A stretch of DNA of 64,000 nt, taken from the NCBI GenBank assembly GCA_007115705.1, contig QXEO01000546.1:5544124-5608123 (forward strand), read 5' to 3'. Under the pieces are notes generated by a model that made no database searches, was not told the origin of the DNA, and worked only from the letters and a program-made list of their open reading frames with translations. Below, piece by piece: positions 11,107-21,655 of the stretch. The translations under genes and the position numbers were made by a program. The stretch comes from Dactylis glomerata (Eukaryota; Streptophyta; Magnoliopsida; Poales; Poaceae). Numbering within the stretch: position 1 is the first letter of the stretch; each line of letters starts with the position of its first letter.

Positions 11107-11340
11107 TGAGAGGCCAGGTGGGACCCTCTCACACCAGGTGGGCGCGCCTAGGGCTGGGCCGCGCCCCCTGTGTGTGAGGTGGCGTGGCAGCCCCTCCTGG
11201 TGTCTCCCAGGTGTCTCTCTGTCCCATTTTTGACATAAAAATTTATAAAGAATTTTCTGGAATTGTTCGAGAAACTTTATTTTCGAGGATTTTTCAGAAA
11301 TTGGCATATCGATAAAAACTCAGAGAAACGAAGATGAAAT
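11107..11340 (-). repeat. LTR-like segment inside element A
   Basis: The core at 11127-11178 closely matches the GC-rich hairpin block of element A's own LTRs (CTCACACCAGGTGGGCGCG, then GGGCCGCGCCCCCTGTGTG). Similarity continues more weakly to about 11340. In the LTRs this block lies just upstream of the TATA box. Here it lies between gag-protease and the accessory ORF, in the same orientation. I see no strong TATA after it. Confidence 0.7.
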
Positions 11341-11564
11341 GATTTCAAGCAAATCAAAACCAAGTATGCAGCAGTTCTGAGATGCTCTTAATCATGTAAC
11401 TAAACTAAAGGAATAAAATTGACGAAAGCAAATATAGGCGAGGTGGAGTAGATGTAGTGAAAACGAAGTTTCGTTCATATAAAATCACTTTGTTAACAAG
11501 GTTGATCAAGTCTTGTTACCAAACTAACTTTATATGAGGCAAAACTTTGCACTTCACTAAATGC

Positions 11565-14213
11565 TTATGTTACCTCAACTTTGATAGGCATAGTCCCAAT
11601 CATAACAATTTTATATTCTTCCTTGGGCTTTCGCTCTGAACAAATAATTTGACCAACTCTGATGGTCTCAACATGCTTGATTGAATTTAGAGCATTCTTC
11701 CTATCAATCTTCTTGGGAAAATAAACCGTATACTCTTTGTTATTGACATTAAAAGTTACTTTTCCTTAATTGCAATTAATAACAGCACCTGCAGTGTTTA
11801 GAAAAGGTCTTCCAAGAATAATAGACATATTATCATCTTCAGGCATTTCCAACACAACAAAGTTAGTTAATATCAAACAACTGTTAGCAACTTGAACAAG
11901 AACATTTTCACATATACCAATAGGAACAGTAGTAGACTTATCAACCATCTGCAAAGATATATCAGTTGATACTAATTTTTCTAGATCAAGTCTCTTATAA
12001 AGAGAAAAAGGCATGACACTAACTCCAGCTCCCAAATCACATAAAGCAGTTCTAACATAGTTATTTTTAATGGAGCAAGGAATAGTTGGTATACCTGGAT
12101 CTCCAAGCTTCTCTGGAACTTTACCATCAAAAGAATAATTAGCAAGTAAGGTGGAAATCTCCTCATTAGGAATCTTCCTTTTGTTAGTAACAATATCTTT
12201 CATATATTTTGCATAAGGAGGCATTCTAATAGCATCAGTCAAAGGAATTTGCAAAAATAAAGGTTTCATCCATTCACAAAACCTGTTGTAGTGTTCTTCT
12301 TCCTTGGATTTGTGTTTCTTACTAGGAAAAGGCATTGGTTTCTGCACCCAAGGTTCTCTCTCTTTACCATGCTTGGTGGCAATGAAGTCTTCTTTGGTGT
12401 ACTTTGCATTCTTATCAATCTTTTCTGGTTCCTCTTCAACTTCTTCTTTATCGGAAGCATCACCTGGTTCAGTTTCAGCATCAGAAATAGAAACACTGTT
12501 AGGATCTTTACCTGCATCAGATGATTCTGTAGTTGTTTTATGCTTCTTCTTCTTCTTCTTCTTCTTAGAAGGAATATCATCACTTGAAGTACGTTGAGAA
12601 TCTTGCTCGACCCTCTTAGGATGTCCTTCAGGATATAATGGATCTTGAGTAGTGGCACCACTTCTTGTGCGTATTTCACATGCTTGCTTCTCTCTTGCGG
12701 CATTAACTAGCAAGTCTTTTTGCACCTTGGTAAGCTGATCAATTTCTGTTTGAACCATTTGAAAATGTTTAACAAGTATCTTCACATCATTGGAGGTTCT
12801 CTCCACAATATTCTGCAACTTGTTAATAGCTCTAGAATTTTCCAACAAATGATTCTGCACCATTCTATTAAAATTTTCTTGCTTAACAATAAAATTATCA
12901 AATTCATCTAAGCATTGATCAGGAGGTTTAGAATAAGGAATATCTCTTTCATCAAAGCGTTGGAGAGAGTGTACCTCAATTGTAGATGAATGAGGGATTG
13001 GCTTACATAATTCTTCTATAGGAGGTAAATTCTTCACATCTTCGGATTTAATACCTTTCTCCTTAAGAGATTTCTTAGCTTCCTTCATAACTTCATCATT
13101 TAATTCAATCATCCCTCTCTTCTTCGGCGTAGGCTCTGTAGATGGCGCAGGTGTTGGTGCTGGTGTTGGCTCAACTAGAGTCCAATCATCATGATTCTGG
13201 CTTATTTTAGCCATTAGTTCTTCAGCTTCAGCCGGAGTTCTTTCCCTGAAAACACAACCAGCACAACTATCCAAATATGACTTAGATTCATCCGTTAGTC
13301 CATTATAAAATATATCAAGGAGTTCATTTTTAGGCAATGGCTCTTTAGGCAAAGCTCTAATTAAAGAACAAAACCGTGTCCAAGATTCAGGCAATATCTC
13401 TCCTTTTCCCTGTTCAAAATCAAAGATTTTCTGCACAGCAGCATGTTGAGCACTAGCAGGAAAATATTTCTGAAAGAAAGCATTAACCAAAGCAATAGGA
13501 CTATTAAGAGATCCAAGAGACAAGCTATTAAACCAAGTTTTAGCTACATCTTTCAACGAGAAAGGAAAAATCTTAGCAACAAAATAAGTGCGGAGCTTAA
13601 TATCATCAGAAAACAAATTACTCAAAGTCGAAAGCTCATTCATGTGCTCCATAGCACTCTCATCTTTAGTACCACAAAAAGGAGTTTTCTCAACAATAGA
13701 TATGTAAGATAAATCCAAAGAGAAATCATAATCCTTATCTCTAATATTTATGGGAGAAGCAGCAAACTTAGGATCAGGAGACAAATTATATCTAACAGTA
13801 CGTCTTGCAAGAAGTTCTTTAACTTCAGCAGCATTACGAGTAGCACGTGCTTCAGCAATAAAATCATAATTAAGCTCAATATAAGCATCATCAAAATCAT
13901 CACTAGGACATTCCCTAGACTCAGGTGAACTAACAGGTGTAACAGTGGTGTTTCCCAACTTAGCTCTAGCAATAGTAGCATCTAAAAAGGAACCTAGTGA
14001 ACCACTCTCATCAAGCACAGTAGAAGCATCATCTAAATTATCAGTGGCATTTTCAAACTCAGCAGAAGTAGTAGCAGTAGCGTGTGCACGTGGTGGTGTA
14101 AGCAACTTACTCATAACAGATGGCGAATCAAGAGCAACAGAAGTGTTCAAAGTTGTACCTCTTCTTGTAGTGGATGGCAATATAGGAACTTTTCCATCAC
14201 GAGGTTTACCCAT
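11565..14213 (-). pseudogene. Gag-protease of element A, premature stop near the C-terminus
   Basis: The frame runs from ATG 14213 to TAA 11766 (815 residues), then stays open to a second TAA at 11565-11567, the likely original end. It contains a retrotransposon Gag region (about residues 130-300, with the W-F-N-S-L and W-T-R-F-C motifs), a long charged linker with a nine-Lys run (CTT repeats, 12541-12567), and a C-terminal retropepsin-like domain with CDLGAGVSVMP and IILGRPFL. DLGA in place of D-S/T-G-A is normal for Athila-lineage proteases. There is no zinc knuckle and no pol behind it. The stop at 11766 falls after the LGRPFL motif and removes about 67 residues. Confidence 0.82.
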
Positions 14214-14272
14214 GATGAAATGATTGCAGCGAACAATATGAATACCAAGTGAACTTACAAATAAAGCTATGC

Positions 14273-14290
14273 TCCCCGGCAACGGCGCCA
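14273..14290 (-). promoter_or_regulatory. Primer-binding site of element A (tRNA-Asp)
   Basis: TCCCCGGCAACGGCGCCA on the + strand. This is exactly the 3' end expected of plant tRNA-Asp, so the element strand is complementary to it. It lies 11 bp inside the 5' LTR. Confidence 0.9.
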
Positions 14291-14301
14291 GAAAATAGTC
14301 T

Positions 14302-15699
14302 TGATGACCCACAAGTATAGGGGATCGCAACAGTCTTCGAGGGAAGTAAAACCCAAATTTATTGATTCGACACAAGGGGAGCCAAATAATATATGTAAGC
14401 CTTAACAGATGAGTTATCAATTCAGCTGCACCTAGAAACAGTCTTGCTCGCAGTGGTTTATCAGTAGCAACAGTTTTATAGTGGTGATAGTAGTGAAACA
14501 GTAACAGCAGTAGTAAAATAGCAGCGATAATAATAGCAATAGTAAACAGTAGGAACAAATACTGTAGGCATAGGGATGGATGTACGGGCGTTGCATGGAT
14601 AAGATAATTCATAAAATCAATGAGACATGGTCATTGCAGATAAATAATGATAAAGCATCCTAGTACTAACAATCATAGGCATGTGTTCCATATATAGTCG
14701 TACGTGCTCACAAGGAGAAACTTGCACAACATCTTTTGTCCTACCAGCCTGTTGCAGCAGGGCCTCAAGGGAAACTACTGGTAATTAAGGTACTCCTTTT
14801 AATAAAGTACCGGAGCAAAGCATTAGCACTCGGCGAACACATGTGATCCTCACATCATAGCCATCCCCTCCGGTTATCCCAATTTCTGTCACTTTGGGGC
14901 CTCGGGTTCCGGACAACAATATGTGTATATAACTTGTAGATAAGACCATAAACAACAAGTATCATCATAGAAATAATAACATGTTCAGATCTGAAATCAT
15001 GGCACTCGGGCCCAAAGTGACAAGCTTTAAGCACAACAAGTTGCAACAATGTCATAGGCACTAAATAAAGATACTAGGCACTATGCCCTAACAATCTCAT
15101 ATCAAATTACATGAACAATCTCATCCAATCCCTACCATCCCATCACCTACAGCGGGGGAATTACTCACACCTGGATGGGGGAGTCATGGATGGTTGATGG
15201 AGTGACGTCGGTGATGATGGTGATGAAGATCTCCTCCAAATCCCCGTCCCGGCAGGGTGCCAGAACGGAGTTTCTGGTTCCGAATCGCGGTTTCTGATGG
15301 CGGCGGCGCAGCGGAAGTCTATCTGGGAAAAACGTCGTCTCCCCGATATTTTCAGGTCAAGGGGTATATGTAGGCGGAAGGAGAGGTCGAGGAGACGGCC
15401 GAGCCGTCCTCACACCAGGTGGGCGCGGCCAGAGCTGGGCCGCGCCCCCTGTGTGTGTGGAGGCCTCGTGCCTCCACTCCGTCTCGTCTTCTGGTTCCGT
15501 GGGTCTTCTGGTGAAATAGGATTTTTGCCAATTTTTCCCGAATTTTTACTGAAAGTTGGATTTCTGCACAAAAACGAGACACCAGAGCAATTCTGCTGAA
15601 AACAGCGTTAGTCCGCATTAGTTGCATTCAAAACACACAAATTAGAGGAGAAACAATAGCAAAAGTGTTCGGGAAAGTAGATACGTTTTGGACGTATCA
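14302..15699 (-). repeat. 5' LTR of element A
   Basis: 1398 bp, promoter-bearing copy for the minus-strand element. A TATA-like TATATGTA lies at about 15364-15371, and the GC-rich hairpin at 15408-15462 is immediately upstream of it in element orientation. The right edge abuts target duplication ACTCC (15700-15704). Confidence 0.95.
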
Positions 15700-16423
15700 A
15701 CTCCCGAAGCTCCACGGCAGAGTCGAAAGACGACCGTGCCCGGAGAGACCAACCTCTCCAAATCCGCAGATCTGAGAGGATACCAGGCCGGCCGCTCACC
15801 GGCGCCGCCACAAGTGGCCTTGCCGAGATGGGGATCGAGCTCCAGCACCCTTATTCCGACGCGACACCGCCTCCACCATCCCGACGGCGTCTCCTGGATC
15901 CCTAGCAGATCCCAAGCCCCCACCACCGGCAATCCAACGAAGCTCCGCCGCCTCCATGGGACCACCGCGGATTGAGAAGGAAACCACCGCCGCCGGCCGC
16001 CCAGGCTTTGCCCAGGCGTCTTTGCCGGTGGCGGTGGAGGGGAGGGGGAGGCGGGGGCGGCCTCGAGCAGGGAGGGCGGCGGCGCCCCGGCGTAGGCGCG
16101 GCGGCGCCCGCACGGGAGCAGTTTAGGGTTAGGGGTCGTGGAGGTGTTTTTTGCTTGAAGTTATTTGTCCTTCTAGTTGTGTTTTGCCTTGTTGCCCTAA
16201 ATTTTTACTGTTCCCTGGTGATTGTAATAAGTACCTAGTAAAAATTATTCAGTGATATCAGGTTTTCGTCCCATAGCGGCGTGGGTTTCCTGGCACTGCT
16301 TAACTAGTTTCTTTTCCTCCCCTCCGTTTCTTAATCTTAAAATAAAAAGGGGTTGAAGCCCGAATGAAAAAAAAGGGACAACACCGGCCGGCTAGCTATA
16401 TCATCCGTGCTGGCCTTGCATGA

Positions 16424-19400
16424 TTAACCGAGGAGCAATATCTCGCCGCTGCCATCTGAGGACACGCTCTCGCCGGAGTAGTCCGGGAAGTACTCGTCCG
16501 CCCTAGATAGAGTGTACGCCACGTCCACCATGCTCGGCCGCTTGGACGGGTCCCGCTGTAGGCATGCCCTCGCCACGCTCAACACGGTCGCCACACTCCC
16601 CGGCGGGCAGCTCTGCCCGGCGAGCACAGGGTCTATCCACCCCTCCAGCCTCTCCTCCGCGTGGTCCAGCAGCAGCTCCCCTCCGTCGCCGGTGGCCTCG
16701 CGGCCGGACAGGAGCTCGAGCAGCACGACGCCATAGGCAAAGACATCCATCTTCGTGGTGACCAGGCCGTTGGCAAGGTACTCGGGCGCGACGTACCCAT
16801 GCGTGCCGACGATGTGGGTGGTAACGGCGTTGTGGCCAGTCTTGGCGAGACCGAAGTTGGCGATCTTGGCGCGCATACGGGCGTCGAGAAGGACATTGCT
16901 GCTCTTGATGTCCTTGTGCACGACGCTCGGCCAGGTGTGCTTGTGGATGTACTGGAGGCCGCGGGCGAGGTCGAGGGCGATGTGGAGGCGCATGCGCCAG
17001 TCCAACCGCTGTGCGCGGTAGCGGTCCAGCAAGCACAGGTCCAGCGACCCATTCTCCACGTACTCGTACACCATGTAGCAGTCGCCCGTTGCCGAGTTGA
17101 TACAGTACCCCTCCAGCTTTACCAGGTTGCTGTGATTTACCTGAACGAGCGACACATTGCAAAAGTAAACAAATATAAGTGTATTAGTATGTGCTGCGTA
17201 GATACTGATAAAAATTTACTTGGAAAGCACGTGTTATTTACTATCCGTTCTGACGATACACCAGACCAATTCCATCCTTGTCCTCTCGTCGGATCCGTTT
17301 TTAAGAATCCATATTCGATTTTATAGGAATTCAATGGATATGGATATCCGATTTTGAACTAAAGATCGGGACACGAGATATGGTATGCAAAATAGTATTA
17401 AATATTAATTATCTGAAATTAATTAGGATTTCCTGATGATTTTAACCTGAATAATCTAATTTTTCGAAAAAACTAAGACAATATAGCACAACTAGTAGTT
17501 AGTAAGTTGCCGAGTCATTCGATAATCATTCAACTCACTTACATAGTCATTGTACCATACATATTACAAGTTTATCTGGCTACGAGGCTACCGAAAGATG
17601 TCTAGATTGTATCTTAGGTCATGTGTGTACATTATTATTCATGTTATATTTATTCATTTTATCGTGTTACCATTGTTTATTCTATGTAGTTTTGGTTGTA
17701 TGATTATCGAACAATTTATGCGTGTATCTATCCGATTAGTTTTGTTTATGTCTCGAGTCTGCTTCATTTCTGTTTCGAATTCACGGCCAGATATATTCAA
17801 TTTCTAATCCGCATCCGGTCGTTATCCGCTTCGCTTCAAATCCAATGAAAAAACATGGTAGAGGTATGGTAAAGGAAAAACTCAATCCGATCTGGTCTGT
17901 TTACGTCCCTACATGAGAGTTTAGAGGGAGAAAATCATGCCACTGTTTGGGCGAGAAGTCCATTTGACACATGAGCACTAGTACTTTTTGTTTTTGAAAA
18001 ACATATTTTTGATATTAAAAAAACTTAATCTAAACATGCACATATATATAGACATTCCAAGGTTAAGGTAAAAATTCCAGAGAAAAATATGTTGTATTTT
18101 GAGCTATACAAAAAAAAAATTCTGATAAAAATTTCTCCCTATGCACAACCACAAATGTCTTTTTTCGTAACTCAAGATACAATTTTTATCGAAACTTCCC
18201 ACAAGTATTCAGGGCATGTGTATATTTTCATGGAATAAATTATATTGTTTTTTAAACAAAAAGTACAATTTTAAACTATTTTAAAAATAAGGAGCACTTG
18301 TGCACATCAGCATGCACCAAGCCTGGTCTCACTATTGACGAAACAGGCTTTCGCCCCGCTATATTAATATAGCAATCACCACAACGATACAAGAGTTTGA
18401 ACCAACAAAAATGCTGGGGCAACAGCAAAAACATGCCCAAAAGAAAAGAAATGAAGGTAACAGTGAATCGACTAAGTGATAAAGACCCGCAACCGCTGCG
18501 CCCTCCGACTTGTCCCGCCACGCTCCAAGTGCCCCGAAGTGCCTAGAGCCAAGCAGCCCCTTCAAGAAGGGAAGCACCGTCAACACGGTGCTGCTGCCCG
18601 GACCAGATTGGTCCTAGGGTTTCCCCCGGCACGCAGAGTATAGTAGACCGAGGCTTCCCAAGACGCCCTTCAGGAAGGAATGGTGCCACCAATGGCGGCA
18701 CCACGTCCGGGTCGGACAAGCCAACAGAGATTTCTCCCGACCCCTATCCACAAAAAACCCTAGCACACCGGAGCACCACCACCAAACTTCGTCGCCCACT
18801 AGCACGCGCCACCACGGTCTTGAAGTCACCATCACCGTCTCTTCGTGGACAATAGCGTGTGGCCTAAGAGATAGAGACAAACGACAACGTCGCAACAGGG
18901 ACAGTAGCGCCAGCCGTGCGCGAGGAACCCACCTCCACCGCCGCCTCTCGGCGGTCGTCGACCGGACAGAGCGGCAGGAGCACACCAGGCCCAAACTGGC
19001 CCGGCCGGACCCAAACGGACCCGTAAAGCTCCGGCAACCCTGCTGCAACAGCACGCCACACCGCCGTCCCTGGTACCGACGAGCCGTCGCCGCCACCTCC
19101 AGGAGGCTCCGCAGACGCTAGCGTCCCAGCCCGCCCAAGCCCATCTAGGCCCGCTCGAGCCCATCTGGAGCCCGAGCTGCCCATATCGAGCAGGGAAGAA
19201 GCCGGCGACGACCACTGCGACCAAGGCGCCCCGCCGCGCCGACGCCACACCACCATCACCACCCGGCCGCGCCGGACTGAAGCCTCCCGAGGAGCACCGC
19301 CGCCAGGGAGAGGGAGGGCCCCGACCCGCTCTCCAGGACGCGGGAAAAGGCAGGCCGCCGGCGCCGGCGCCACCAGGGCTTCGCCCGGCGGCCCCTGCCG

Positions 19401-21125
19401 ACGGCGGCGACGGGGGAAGGAGGAGGGAGGGGGCTCTACGGGGGGATTGAGGCGGCGGCGCTCTCTCGCCTCGGGAAGGGCGAGAGGAGCGCGAGTCTTC
19501 AGGCTCGAAACGATATCCGTATGCCAGTCTGGTCTCACTATTGGGGACCTTATGTTTCAAGCAACGAAGACAACATGCAAATACATCAACTACCCGTGAA
19601 AGTTACGGACAAAGATCCCTAAAATAAAATTTTCCCAAAAAGTTATATTTTACGTTTTAGATTAAAAAAACAGTGGCAAAAACATAATTATTTGTCTTAC
19701 TTCACATAAATATTTACTTGATTATTAAATGAGGTATGTATATTATTATTCAAAAAAATTGTTTGTGGGAATATAAAAATATACTCTAAATTAGTAAGCA
19801 TCAGTAGATACGCACGTGCAACATTATTTATAACTAAAAAATACAGTGTGCTCTGAGTTTCTTGCATAAAGTAATTCAGTTTGGGAAGACAAGGGCCGCA
19901 CCTTTTGCAGGATCATGAGCTCCTCGCTGGCGTCCCACTTCATCTTTTTCGCGGCGAACACCTTGCCGCCGATGTTGACCTTGTAAACGCTGCCCTGGAT
20001 GAGGTGCGCGTCGTCGAAACCCCACGTCCCCCGCTCCAGCTCCTCGACCTTGAACACCCTGTACTTGGGCAGCCATTCCGATATGTCACTGACCAAGAAT
20101 CTCTCCCCTCCGACGTCAACGGACGCGCTCTTGGCAGACCTACCGCCCTCGCCGCCGCTGTCGCCGCTCACGACGGTTTCCTCCCCTCGCCGCACAATAT
20201 TGGCTTCTTCACCTCGCTGCACATTCGCCTTGAGCCGCCTCCACAGGCAGCCCAGCAGCAACAACTGCAGCAACCAAAGCCCACCGACGACGCCCAACCC
20301 GACGGCGAGCCCGGTGACCACCCCGTTCCGGTCGTCCGTCACGGCGTTCGGGCTGGACGAAGCGGAAGGTGTCGCGGGCGGGGACGCCGGCGTGCTGGCC
20401 ACGATTGGCGGAAGCCACTGCGGCACCTGGCGACGGAGCGGCACTAATATTTGGGAGACCAGCGTGGTGCCCCCCTCGGGCCCGTTGAGCGAGACGAGCG
20501 ACTGGGCGTCGACGGCGAATGCTGCGGCGATCGAGGCGTAGGTGTCGCCCTGCTGCATGACGTACGTGACCAGCGCGGTGGCGTTGTCGTGGGCGGCGGG
20601 GCACTGGCAGAAGACGGGGAACGTGACCATGTCGCCGATGTTGAGATTGGTGGGGACCAGCGTGGGGTTTACGCGCTCGACAGCCTCGTACTGCGTTAAG
20701 TTCTGCAGCTTGGTGGTGGAGACGACCCAGTAGGTGTCGCCCAAGCTGATCTGGTACTGCGTGGGCGCGTACGCGTTGGGGGAGCCGGAGGGACACCCGC
20801 ACTGGAGAGGCACGAGCAGCGGCTGCCCGTTGGAAGTCGCGGCAGAGGTGGACAGGTTGTTGGCGTTGGCGACCGTGAAGCTTCTGATGCCGAAGAGGTC
20901 GCCCACGGCCGAGAGGTCCGGAGGCACGCCCGCCAAGCCCGCGCGGTAGAGCGCGTACGCCTGGCACGGGTACGAGATGCCAGCAGAGCAGTTGAATCCC
21001 TCTACGGTCGCCGGCGCCGGCGTGACGATGGAGTTGTGGCAGCGAGCCAGGAAGGGGAGCATGCACAGGCAGAGCAGCGTCGCCAGCGCTAGCTGCCGCC
21101 GCGGCAGGGGCCCGGGCCTACGCAT
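16424..21125 (-). CDS. LYK4-like: LysM receptor-like pseudokinase, LYK4/LYK5 class, two exons
   Basis: Plasma-membrane receptor expected to sense chitin or related glycans as a co-receptor. Exon 1 is 21125-19902 and exon 2 is 17140-16424; the GT-AG intron is 2761 bp, and the joined frame gives 646 residues. Start at 21125 puts a signal peptide (about 1-28) first; an in-frame ATG at 21218 would add 31 residues and bury it. The ectodomain has CxC motifs (CGC, CQC) separating LysM repeats (about 40-220). A membrane helix follows (about 275-297), then a kinase-like domain. The invariant Lys is kept (FAAKKMKW), but there is no Gly-rich loop, HRD is HKD (~483-485) and DFG is NFG (~503-505), so catalysis is unlikely. 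Known LYK4/LYK5 proteins are likewise inactive and signal through CERK1. A retroposon lies in the intron, and nested elements begin 35 bp past the stop. Confidence 0.93.
17324..17911. mobile_element. Possible degenerate hAT-type MITE in the LysM intron
   Basis: Starts TAGGAATTCAATGGATATGG and ends CTGTTTACGTCCCTA, resembling the TAGGGATGTAAA-type ends of grass hAT MITEs in opposite orientations. The interior is AT-rich and repeats GGATATGGATATCCG-like palindromes. I see no clear target duplication, so this is tentative. Confidence 0.3.
18323..19543 (-). mobile_element. Non-LTR retroposon with perfect 15-bp target duplication in the LysM intron
   Basis: CTGGTCTCACTATTG occurs at 18323-18337 and 19529-19543, bracketing about 1.19 kb. 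The left inner end, read on the minus strand, finishes with TATAGCGGGGCGAAAGCC, a typical grass LINE 3' terminus. The other end is extremely GC-rich, like a LINE 5' UTR. It is therefore a short LINE-derived, non-autonomous copy lacking ORF2, or one with an internal deletion. Long minus-strand frames here (for example 18832-19560) reflect GC content, not a gene. It is oriented with the host gene. Confidence 0.82.
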
Positions 21126-21265
21126 CGTAGCTTGCGCCGCGGATTGGAGGTGGAAGGAACACAAGGGTTGGGATGGGTTGGTGGTGTTGTCTGGCGAGTG
21201 ACATATGTAGGAGGACAATCATTGTGCGCGGAAATGCCATTGTGTGTCGAGCTAGACTTCGGCCG

Positions 21266-21655
21266 TTGACGTGAGTGGCGATTGCGTCAGGAGGGTTCGT
21301 CGGCCTATTGGCGGGGCATCTTCTCGACGGAGAGTTTTTCCTTTCTTTTTACAGGACTCCTCCGGAGAGTTGACTCTTGACTCAAATGGTCCTTGACCGA
21401 TAGACACATGCGCTATTGTGTCCGGGATTGTGGAATAAACGGGGATCCTTCTACTCCGGTCACAGTCATGGTCAGTTGTGGTTTGATTTTCCAAGTTGCG
21501 CCTGGACTAACAACAGTTTAGTTGGCCCTGTTGAATTATTTCATGTTAATTATGTAGGGCGGGAAGCCGGGAATACTATACGCCCTCGTCATACAACTCC
21601 CATTGGGAGGAAGTTGATCTATCATCAAAAACCTTTTTGTGAGTTGACTTTGACC
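21266..21655. promoter_or_regulatory. W-box clusters upstream of the LysM receptor gene
   Basis: TTGACT at 21370-21375 and 21377-21382 and TTGACC at 21393-21398 form three WRKY-binding W-boxes within 29 bp, about 245-275 bp upstream of the receptor start codon. TTGACG at 21266-21271 and a pair at 21644-21655 (TTGACT, TTGACC) add further sites. This fits WRKY control of a defence receptor; it is inference from motif density. Confidence 0.6.

Larger units (their letters stand above)
6234..15699 (-). mobile_element. LTR retrotransposon A, Athila-like gypsy without pol
   Basis: Complete element reading on the minus strand: 5' LTR 14302-15699, primer-binding site 14273-14290, gag-protease 14213 to 11565, an extra ORF 10755 to 9631, a non-coding 3' domain, polypurine tract 7632-7648, 3' LTR 6234-7630. 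Target duplication ACTCC at 6229-6233 and 15700-15704. Internal domain about 6.7 kb. No reverse transcriptase, RNase H or integrase frame exists, so it must depend on another element. By eye the two LTRs differ at roughly 30 of 1397 positions (about 2%), a fairly recent insertion. Athila-like assignment rests on the DLGA protease, the tRNA-Asp primer site and the extra ORF; the named family is not certain. Confidence 0.88.
5661..16150 (-). mobile_element. R2: short minus-strand retroposon inside R1, split by LTR element A
   Basis: Flanked by a 12-bp duplication TTGCTTGAAGTT at 5649-5660 and 16151-16162. A T-run at 5659-5668 is its poly(A) tail, so it reads on the minus strand from 16150 towards 5661. 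Without element A it is about 1.02 kb (5661-6233 plus 15705-16150). The 5' part is very GC-rich with CCTAACCCTAAAC near the start, and the 3' part is less GC-rich. Fragmentary minus-strand frames (for example 5709-6233 and 15796-16113) match no protein I recognise. It could be a non-autonomous LINE derivative or a processed transcript; I cannot decide. Confidence 0.7.
5501..16375 (+). mobile_element. R1: 5'-truncated LINE 3' end, outermost layer of a nested stack
   Basis: Flanked by identical 14-bp target duplications GGACAACACCGGCC at 5487-5500 and 16376-16389. The element ends in an A-run (about 16367-16374) on the + strand, preceded by a grass-LINE-like 3' terminus (AATAAAAAGGGGTTGAAGCC). 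Its own sequence is only 5501-5648 plus 16163-16375, roughly 360 bp; everything between was inserted later (R2 and LTR element A). The first ~27 bp appear to be filler copied from flanking DNA. It inserted about 35 bp downstream of the LysM receptor stop codon, probably in that gene's 3' UTR. Confidence 0.8.

Noticed and set aside
12541..12567. CTT microsatellite
   Set aside because: It is the poly-Lys stretch of the element A Gag linker, not an independent repeat feature.
14214..14612. N-terminal extension of element A gag into the LTR
   Set aside because: The frame is open by chance through the primer site and LTR; the Gag start at 14213 is the plausible one.
18832..19560. 224-242 codon minus-strand frames in the LysM intron
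   Set aside because: Overlapping open frames in several phases of a GC-rich LINE-derived segment; they cross the retroposon boundary, so not a gene.
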